DNA from: Codonopsis lanceolata
Taxonomy: Eukaryota; Streptophyta; Magnoliopsida; Asterales; Campanulaceae
NCBI GenBank assembly: GCA_013146195.2
Contig: CM028377.1
Location: forward strand, 8,842,239-8,906,238
Length of the DNA stretch: 64,000 bases
Direction: 5' to 3'
The position numbers and the translations under genes were made by a program. Under the pieces are notes generated by a model. The model searched no databases. It saw only the letters and a program-made list of their open reading frames with translations, and was not told the DNA's origin. Shown one piece after another: positions 55,625-64,000 of the stretch. Each line of letters begins with the position of its first letter. The stretch's first letter is position 1.

Positions 55625-55835
55625 GTCTATCACCTACAACCCTGTGATGCACTCCAAGACAAATAATATCGATGTTCGATATCACTTTCTGAGTGAAAAT
55701 GTGGAAAAAAAAATTTTAAGCATGAAGTACATCTCAACAGAACACCAACTAGCAGACATCTTCACAATGGCACTTGAGACCGACAGGTTTTCTTATCTAC
55801 GGGGAGAGCTTGGTATGCTCGATCCAACTGCTTAA
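55625..55835 (+). pseudogene. pol: Copia RNase H, C-terminal end after a deletion
   Basis: Directly after FEILM of the RT the frame continues SITYNPVMHSKTNNIDVRYH, then STEHQLADIFTMALETDRF and LRGELGMLDPTA with a stop. These are the last ~65 residues of Copia RNase H. The end of RT and most of RNase H are absent, so roughly several hundred bases were deleted in frame. Confidence 0.8.
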
Positions 55836-56574
55836 TTTAATTTGAACATTTTTGTTTTCACCTTTTGAGCAGACTTGGTGTTCACTGGAAAGAGCAGAAG
55901 AAAGGGTAAGTTATTGAAGACAGAGGTAAGTACATTTCAACTTTTATTTAAGAAGGATTATTTTTGAAAAAAATTGAGGGACTAATTTTAAAAATGGTTG
56001 AGATATTTTTTTTGCAAAAAGTTATTTTTGATTGTCATCAGTCGTCAGTCATTCAGTCCTTTCAGTTTCAGATGCCAGACATCAAGTCACTTTATTTTCA
56101 AGGGGTCAGTCTTCGCGTTATTTCATCTTTAAAATCCCTCAACCGCTAATTTCAAAAGTTACTTTTTCAAAAAAAAAATTTCTCTCTCTAAAACCTTCTC
56201 CTCTTCTCTCTAAAAACCTTCTCATCTTATTCGACTAAATCTGTAATTTCTGTGCAATCCCTCTTCGATTCCTCTCTACTACGTCTGCACCAACTACAAC
56301 GGTAAGATTTTTGAAGCCCAGAATCGTCTCTTATAGTCAAAAATTCATTTTTGACGAACTGGTATTTTGATTTTTCTGTTAGGGTTTTTCTGTATGTTGA
56401 ATAGGTCATTTTAATTGTTCAAGAGATATCACTGCTTATTTCTCTTCCATTTCGAAGAACATTTTATTCTTTATTCATTAATTTTCTTCGATTTCTCACA
56501 CTTACTGTCGACTGTACACATTTCGCCTGACAATGTTCCTTTTCCTTCAGTAGACTATTGAAATTCCTTAATTT
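55836..56574 (+). other. Region between Copia pol and the extra 3' ORF
   Basis: No recognisable domain. Pyrimidine-rich tracts and stop-rich frames, as in the spacer that precedes the extra ORF in SIRE elements. Confidence 0.4.
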
Positions 56575-58631
56575 ATGAACTCTAATCTGTTGTATCTTTC
56601 TAGATTGAGGATTTCAATGGGATTTCAGAATCTTCCCCTAATTTTCTTACATTTTCTGTTCAAGGTAAATCAACAAAGGCTACTACTTCTTCTGTTGCCG
56701 CAGAACCTGCACCTGCTCCTGAACAAGTTCAAGCAGTGGAAATTCCCAGGTTTCTTGATGTAATGTACCATCCTAGAAAGTGCATTGATGCACCCTCTGT
56801 CAGAACTTATGCTGCTGGTGTAAAGGTCGTTGATGACCTAAATTAGTCTAGCCTTCTACCAATTCTTATGTTGGGTGACACCAACTATACTAATCTGCTA
56901 ATCTACTGGCTGAAGAATTCTACCAGCACGTGATTATCAATAGCTCCAGGGCTTCTATTTCTGGCATAGTACGTAATGTCAATATCACAGTCACAGACTC
57001 CCGCATCGCCAAAATCATTGGCATAGAATTTGATGGCTCCACAAAGCTCACTAATAATGAGAAATCCTTGGCCTTGACTAATAAAATGGTGAAGGAACCC
57101 CCAAAGAACCACATGCCAAGATGGTGAGGACATTATTTGTTGGTGATGCCTACTATGTCAGTCACTTGATTAACAAAAACATGATTTTCAAGAATGGCAC
57201 TCATGACGTAATGACGTCTAATTAGTTGGAGTACACAGCAGCAGTGCTCCTCAATATCCGTTTCAACTGGGCTGAGATCATTTTTGATCTTCTGTGTGAT
57301 GCCATTAATGCTATCAAGGCCTAAGTGTGTTAGAAGAGGCCTTACTTAAGGCTCATTAATGTTCTCCTACGCAGCAACCTCTCCTTTGTCAATCAACTGG
57401 TCCCTTTCGAGCTCAAAAAGGTGACCAATACCATCTAGTTCACAAGCACCTTCATCATATCAACTCACAAAATGACAAATAAGGGCCGAGCAAAGCACGA
57501 GATACCAAACCTTTGACTTGATCACTGCTGTGAATCACCCTCCTCTTAAGGTTATCAGAATCAACCCTGAGACTATCGTAGATGCTTTTATTGCACATCA
57601 GCTGGATTGAAAGCTCAAGAAGGATGCTACTCAAGCTGACTCTTCCCATAAATCTATTGGGGCTGCTTCAACTGATGTTCCTCCTTGACCCTCCAAGAAA
57701 AATAAAAGATAGCCATATGCTGTTGAGCATGAGCCCCAAGCCAAGAAGAAGTCTGCTACCACATCTAGCTCCACTGTTGATGTCCCCTCCAAGAAGAAAG
57801 CTTACGCTTCCTCTTCCAATACAATAGCTGCTCCAAAGAAAAAGAAGAAGTCTTCTACTTCTATTGATGCATCTGCTCCAACCCCTGTTAAGCCTCAAGC
57901 TGAACCAGAACCTGCTCCCCTTCGCACCAGAAAATGTAACTACAAACCTCCTCCACCCTTTGATTCATTCCATATGACGCACCTTCCACTTCTACTTCTT
58001 TGTCTCATCCTACAAACCCTGCTACTATTGGGGAGGAGCCTCTAAAACCACCTTCTCCTATTTCTTCAACAACACCTACTGTTGTTGAGGAAGAGCCTAT
58101 CCCAGCACCTAAAAAGAAGAAGCACAGACTTCGCAAGATGTCTGTGCCCGTTGACCATTCTTCTCATCCTTTCTCTCTTGAACCTATCTCTTCTCCTTCT
58201 TCTCCACATTTCTCACCTGACTTCTCTTTAGCCATAGTCCTAGTCTCACCATCCACTTCTTCCTCCTCACCATCACCAGAACCCCTTCTTCACCTTGAAT
58301 CTCACATCTCTTCTCTTCTTTTCCAAAACACCTTCCTACCCGAACTCTATACTCCTATCTCTCGGTTCTTCAAACCCATCTACATTTCTCGTGACCTTCA
58401 CCAAGTTCTTTCCAAACCTTCTCATGCCCTTCTTCACTTCCTCTTTGGCATCATCTCAATTACCAACCTTTTCTATCCCTATGTTGTCCATCCGAACTAC
58501 ATTCTTCTCCCTGACTTTCCATTTCCTCAATCCTTCCTTGAACCTTCTTCGCCTCATCCTTCTCCCTCTATCAGGGATTTAGACACTGACATGGAACTTG
58601 ACCCTAGACTTCCCACTCCTCCTCCACAACC
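56575..58631 (+). pseudogene. SIRE-type extra 3' ORF, first part
   Basis: SIRE elements carry a further ORF after pol, sometimes called env-like; its function is not established. Here broken frames read KSTKATTSSVAAEPAPAPEQ, then EEFYQHVIINSSRASISGIV and RNVNITVTDSRIAKIIGI. This resembles the 'putative plant transposon protein' domain (compare FYAH and VRG in the Athila-like 3' ORF). A Lys-rich stretch (PKKKKKSS, PSKKKAY) and a Pro/Ser-rich stretch (58000-58630) follow, the latter open for over 200 codons. No signal peptide or clear membrane segment is seen. The stops between 56840 and 57710 make it a pseudogene. It is cut at 58631 by a solo LTR and continues at 63173. Confidence 0.5.
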
Positions 58632-61600
58632 TGTAACGACCCGACCCGGATTCCAACACGAAATCCCAAGGTCGTGCCGCTGGAACTAAGTTAAGAAGAG
58701 GACAAACACTTGTCAAACTGTAGTGCAAGCCAAACAGTCGAGCTAACACGCTCTAAACATGAACATAAAGTCGCACTAAAATACGGTATTTCAAAAATTG
58801 AATCAGTGGAAGCAATATAAGAAAAGAAGTCCTAAGCTATGAAGCTCGAAACCAACGACAATGAAACCAAGAGAGACATTATCTCTCAAAGGAGGAAAAA
58901 CAAAACTCGCGTGTCGCAACATTGCAGACGCTAATCAAACCATCGGCATTCCAAGCCGGCGTTTCAACAAAGAACCAACCAGATATCTCAATTACCCAAC
59001 GGCTAAAGCATACCGGGGTCAATCAATAACTATAACAAATAGAATACAGAAAAGCCCCAAAGCTACTGCGTGCCCGGGAGACAACTGAAATAAATACTAA
59101 AACCACAAACAAGGCACGACACAACACGTCGGCCCAAGAAATAACCAATGCAAATACCCAAGTATTCTACCCGAATGTAAAGTCTAAATAACTTTACAAA
59201 ATGTCGATCTCACAAGAATAGCAAAGTACATGAAATCAATGACAATGCTAAAAAAAGAACAAGACTCCATAAGCTGCTACTCGGGAAATTCGGCTGCTAC
59301 AAACACGAACCACACGATCTAATCTTGATCTATCGATCAGTTGCGCACTGATACAGTCACGATCTACTCGACCTCAGTGCATCTAGCACTATAACTAGAA
59401 ACAAGTACGGGATGAGTCATATTGACCCAGTATGCTACTACAATAAATATACAACATATAGTTATGTAACATAAACATATTCATGGTGTCATTTTATAAA
59501 TGACAGAAAAACCCGTGAAGAGGCGTCGTATCGTTTCGATACTCCACAAGATATCCATTTCTTCTTACTTATTAAACCGTCCAAATGAACCAGGGTGTAA
59601 TTCCCTGTTCAAACACAAATCAAACGAATTAGAAGGTAGTTCCCACAAAACATCATATGCAAGTATACATATCATTATATATACAAATCAAGCTATTCAC
59701 ATTATTACCACGTGTAAGGGTGCATATTTATCTATATACACCTATATCAGTATGTATATCTCTATATATACATATCAATTCTCTCATATATTAGTCATGT
59801 ATAAGTGTGCATATGTATATACACATTTCAAGTCCTCCATATAACACCAACCAACACAAACATGGTCAATAAGATCTCATGTTCACTAACACTTTGTTAT
59901 CATATAAGTGCCCATAGTAAGCCACATAAAGGATAGAGAGGAGACCAAATCACTTTCGTCGTATTGCTCCTGCAATCACAACTGTTAATCATATCGTGCC
60001 AGTGATACCCGTGTTCAGGTATCAAAGTACCGAGCTCTCTTCTCGGGTCTGAGCTCTCTACTCAGGAAAATAGCACTAGCCAATGTGCTCAATTGGTTAT
60101 GACAAAGGGGGCTACTTCCCCATTGTAGCTAGCAGTGGAGGTGTGTGTGAAACCCGAATCCGGTACGGCGATACATTGCAACCACGAATCCCATAATTCG
60201 TGAAGACAATGCATCGTCACACCATCATCATGAAAACTCAAGTAATGCCAGTTGGACTTATATGCAATGCACAAGTAGATGTTTACTTGCTAATTCTCAA
60301 GTAGATATAATGATCTACTAAACTCATACGATTATGCACATTGTTACAATAATCACAAAACCATAATAGGAGCTCATTTGAGTCTCTAAATCATAAGTGT
60401 CAAGTTGTTCACTCTATTCGATTCAAGTCCCAAAAGCTAGTAATCTAGTCAAATGGAATATAATTATCATAGGATCTCACCACGATCCTCGTAAGGTTCA
60501 ATTGTTCCTTAACTCGACTCTGTTGAGTCTTTACTACAATTCCAACCAAATAGAGTTTGAACACTATATGTGTTCCAAGACACTTTTCTATGTTCTCGTT
60601 TGAGGCATAGCAAGGTTCTCGTTCCATTTAGGAATCTTAGTTCAAAGTCCCAAGTCAATTATATAAGGGAAGCCTAAGTTGATTATTGTGAAATCAAGTT
60701 TAGTTCAATTTTTGATTCATAATTCCACTTAATAGTAGAATCCAAGTTCACCACAATTCATTGACTGTAGAACAGATCAGGCACGAAGGCAAATACATTC
60801 AATATGCTCATAAGTCATATCATAGAAACACGTAGAAGAATCAATTCTTGACAATGTAGGAAATCATGCATTTAGTCATAATATAAAATATACACAGTAT
60901 TCCATATTCACTTATGAAATTCAGCAGAGTCACAATTTAACCATCAGTCCATTATGTACTATCCAAGACTACTCCGTTAGTCTAGGATCATAAAGCCATT
61001 CACTAAACCCTTCCTAGAGTAGTAACTCATTCAATAACGCAAAAGTCGATAGTAGTCAAAGACTTAAGCAACACTAGAGCGGTAATAACCCGTAAGGTCA
61101 AACCATACCAGTAAGTCTTAAATAACAACATGGTTATCCTAGCGACTTATACAAGTAGACTCCATGTATAGAGTACTAAAGATAATCCCAATCCAAATCC
61201 TCTCAATTATGCATTTCTTTCACACAATCATATAAACCGCATAAGAACTCGATTGAGTCTTATAGGCACACATATCAAACTTGCATTTCAATTCATCCCA
61301 AAGTCAAGTAAACTAATACATTAGTCTAACGTACTACAAACATCGTAGGGATCGAATGTGGAGTCGGTATTGTTCAATAACTCCCTAATCTCAACTCCGG
61401 TGAGTCATTTCTAAAATTCAACCAAGTGGAGCATAGATACTAAATGCATCCCATTGCTCAATTCTATGTTCTCCGTTCATTTAGAACTTAATAACTAAGA
61501 TGTTCATGACCTTAGACTAGCCATAAACCAAATCCCGAGTTTCAAACCCTAGAATTGCCGATTTTGCTAAACCTACAATTGAAACATATTCTTTCACAAG

Positions 61601-63167
61601 AGTTGATCCTAGGCACATATGGAACAACATTCATGCTTTGCACAAAGTCAAAATCATAACTTCATATAGAAATCATAAAATCCTACACACATTTCATAGA
61701 TTGAATTGAAGGATTCTACTTCACTAGAAATCATCCTAAGCATGATTAGAACAACATTAATGAAGAGGGCATGTCATAATATTTAACATGAAATTTCTGG
61801 GAATTGCAAACGTACCTTAAGCCTATGAATAATGGTTAAAAGGAAGAATAAACCAAGGATTGTTGTAGAGGAGAGCAAGGCCTTCGATTTGGCGGTCTCG
61901 GATCGCCAATCGGATCACCGGAACTCCGACAAATGGTCTCTCAAGTTGGTGTTCTTGATATGGACGAAAATGGAGGTTCAAGCTCTGAATCTCTGGTTGT
62001 TGGTGATCAAAAATGGCTGAAATGGTTGAAAAATGTTTATATACTTACCAAGTAAACCACCATCCAAGTGAAGGGGGTTATAAGCCTTCTAATTGGCTAA
62101 GGAATGATGGCCATTGATAAGGGTTCATCCAAGGGCTTAGAGAGGCTTGACTAAGGTCAACAAGAGTGACTTGAGTCACTCAAGACGTCCAAGGGGCAAG
62201 GGCATGGTGGTCATCAACCAAAACCAACCAAAAATCCCGTAAGTGTGAATTCAGGGACCAATTTCCAGATTGTTGTTACTGGACAGTCGATCTTGTAAAA
62301 TCGACCATAAATCGGTCACAACTCAAAATGAGGTGATTTTTGATTTTTCTGAACGTAGACTCATTAAAATATATTTTAGAATTTTAAATTACTCAATTTG
62401 GACTTATATTCATCAAAATAAAGTTACAAAAAAATCAAGTACAGAAGCTGATTTCCTGAAAATAGAATTCTGGCACAGCCGTAAGTCAAGACCTAAATGA
62501 GGTACTTAGACACCTTGTAAAATTACCAAATTTTACAGGAAATAACCTAACATATTAAGGTAAAACATACTAAATTTTTAGAAAATTATCTTTAGTATAT
62601 TGGTACCAGAATTTTCCCGAAGTTCGCCCAAAAACAGGACTGAATCTGTGAAGTAATATGTTGGTCATCTTATTTCCAAATGCAACAAATCTATGAACAT
62701 TCTAAGTCATAAATGCAAGGTACTAAGACTCCAATGAGACTTATTTAGGTGCTATCATGATACGATGAACACTCGAAACATCAACAACAAGGCATGCAAC
62801 ACATGGAAGACCAACACTCTAATATGATCTCAACCAACTCAATGCAAACATGATATGAATGAAATGAAGTCTCTAACATGTCAAGACGCATAATAAACAT
62901 GTTATAATGATGTCGTTCATGTAAAGGGGTTTGGGTTCTCACATTACGCGAGAAAACTCTCAACTGAGTCAAGTAACGAACAGCGTCGGTATACGACTTG
63001 TAACTTTAACTAGTTAAAGTCTATGGAACATATGAAATTAAGGTATTGACTTCTAGATAGCCTACCTACACAAATCAAGGTTCTTTCCTCAAGTTTAGTA
63101 AGTGAGGTCACGGTTAAATGACAAGCAAAACGAGAAAGTCAAATACACGAAGGTTCGGGGTCTTACA
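58632..63167 (-). mobile_element. Solo LTR of family A (4.5 kb)
   Basis: TGTAACGACCCGACC...GGGGTCTTACA, 4536 bp, with perfect CAACC duplications at 58627-58631 and 63168-63172. It aligns with the 5' LTR of the element at 10984-18914 but is more diverged. Between about 62720 and 63120 it carries extra sequence near the U3 end, including GGTTTGGGTTCTCACATT shared in reverse with LTR D. It has a TATA-like site (TTTATATACTT, 62035) and a donor and acceptor for a leader intron. No interior remains. Confidence 0.9.
59970..61815 (-). other. Likely leader intron within the solo LTR
   Basis: On the minus strand the donor is TTAAG|GTACGT (61816/61815) and the acceptor TGATTGCAG|GAGC (59970/59969). The same borders occur in LTRs B and D. 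No coding sequence inside. Splicing is inferred. Confidence 0.4.
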
Positions 63168-63172
63168 CAACC

Positions 63173-63824
63173 AACCTCCTTTGGACCCGATCCTTGGAAC
63201 CCTACTGACCCTTCAACTTCAACCTCTTCTAACCCTCCTCCTCTAAACCATACTGTGGATTTCATCCTAGTAAACCTCAACCCCAACTATATCCCAACCA
63301 AAATTTCTCACCCTTAGCTTCTTGACCTCCTTAAAGCCAACCAAGCCCAGCTTGAGCGCCTCACTAGCATCATCTCCTCCTTGGCCCAGCAAATTGAAAT
63401 GCTAAACTATGGCCTGAATGCCACCCATGCCACTATTTTTGATCTTGGCAAGATAATTGAGCAGCTTCTTAACAATACTGCTCAGTCCTTCACAACCCAC
63501 CGATTTCTTGTCCAAGATCAGCAGTAGTCTCTACTCACCATGCTCAACTTCCAACAGAAAAATATACGCCAACTCGTTGATGAGCTTCGAACTTCTCTAG
63601 CCCGAGCTGTCATTACAAATCGTGTCAAAGGCAATTTGACTATTGTTTGCCATGTTGAGCAAGCCAACCAGCAAGCTGCTGCTACTGATAGAGCAAGGGT
63701 TGCTGCGATCAGGGAGGAGAGAGTTACCCATCACTTGAATGTTGCACTAATAGAAGAACATAACAGATTGAGAGAAAGGCTAAATGATCGCATCAGAATT
63801 TGGGTGGGTGATTGTATGGAATGA
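63173..63824 (+). pseudogene. SIRE-type extra 3' ORF, second part
   Basis: After the solo LTR the reading frame of the first part resumes in register (TSFGPDPWNPTDPS), reaches a TAG at 63315, and continues with LDLLKANQAQLERLTSIISS. A TAG near 63524 follows. The last frame (63540-63824) is 94 codons long: NFQQKNIRQLVDELRTSLAR, EQANQQAAATDRARVAAIRE and LIEEHNRLRERLNDRIRIW. The heptad-like pattern suggests a coiled coil. Its stop at 63822 is probably the end of the ORF. Confidence 0.5.
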
Positions 63825-64000
63825 CGCAGAACCCAACCTCACCTATTCTGATTTGGTAAACTTTCTTACTGTTCTAACTTATTGTTAATTGTAAGTTTTT
63901 GTGGTAAAAACAATGTTGTTAAACAACTTGTTTGACTTCATATACATTTTGAATAATTATGTTTTATTATATCTGCCTATTTATCTGTCATGATTATTTA
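63825..64000 (+). other. Sequence after the extra ORF, to the window end
   Basis: Non-coding, AT-rich. The 3' LTR of the Copia element is not reached. Confidence 0.5.

Overview
This window is repeat-dense nuclear DNA from a flowering plant, most likely a eudicot. Almost every recognisable reading frame comes from a plant transposable element: Ty1/copia (SIRE-like), Ty3 (Athila-like, Tat-like and Tekay-like LTRs) and a CACTA-like DNA transposon. Short gene pieces of plant type (eIF4A, an STP-class sugar transporter, an F-box/FBD protein) have also been swept up. I see no intact host gene, no tRNA or rRNA and nothing bacterial. Nearly all element genes carry stops and frameshifts. A run of exactly 100 Ns (30723-30822) is an assembly gap.

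Layout. 1-9986: a Copia-type LTR interrupted by a plus-strand Tekay-like LTR (1059-9927). That LTR is interrupted by a ~206-bp solo LTR (1284-4056), which is itself interrupted by another solo LTR (1395-3956). 10074-20411: a second plus-strand LTR, split by a young non-autonomous LTR element (10984-18914, target duplication GTCCC). 20412-26360: a CACTA-like end followed by captured fragments of eIF4A (minus strand), a sugar transporter and an FBD protein (both plus strand), then a 246-bp tandem duplication. 26361-30722: LTR, primer-binding site, gag, protease and integrase remains of a SIRE-like Copia element, up to the gap.

30823-36500: minus-strand genes with a DUF7745-like protein and a four-exon plant-mobile-domain (PMD) protein. 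36505-38268: a solo LTR of a Tat-like family. 36270-54688: a broken Athila-like Ty3 element on the minus strand (RT-RNase H, integrase, then a 3' ORF of the 'putative plant transposon protein' type). Its integrase zinc finger is split by an 11.6-kb Tat-like element (41137-52704, target duplication CCATG). That element has gag but no pol, and carries an array of hairpin-forming tandem repeats next to its 3' LTR. 54690-64000: Copia RT, RNase H and a long extra 3' ORF of SIRE type, split by a 4.5-kb solo LTR (58632-63167, target duplication CAACC).

Most insertions are dated relative to one another by exact 5-bp target duplications, which gives a clear nesting order. The most unusual signals are three. 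The Tat-like element's tandem array has hairpin arms that change in a compensating way. Several diverged Tekay-like LTRs share a likely spliced leader intron. The CACTA-like segment holds a chimera of three unrelated gene fragments that retain their introns.
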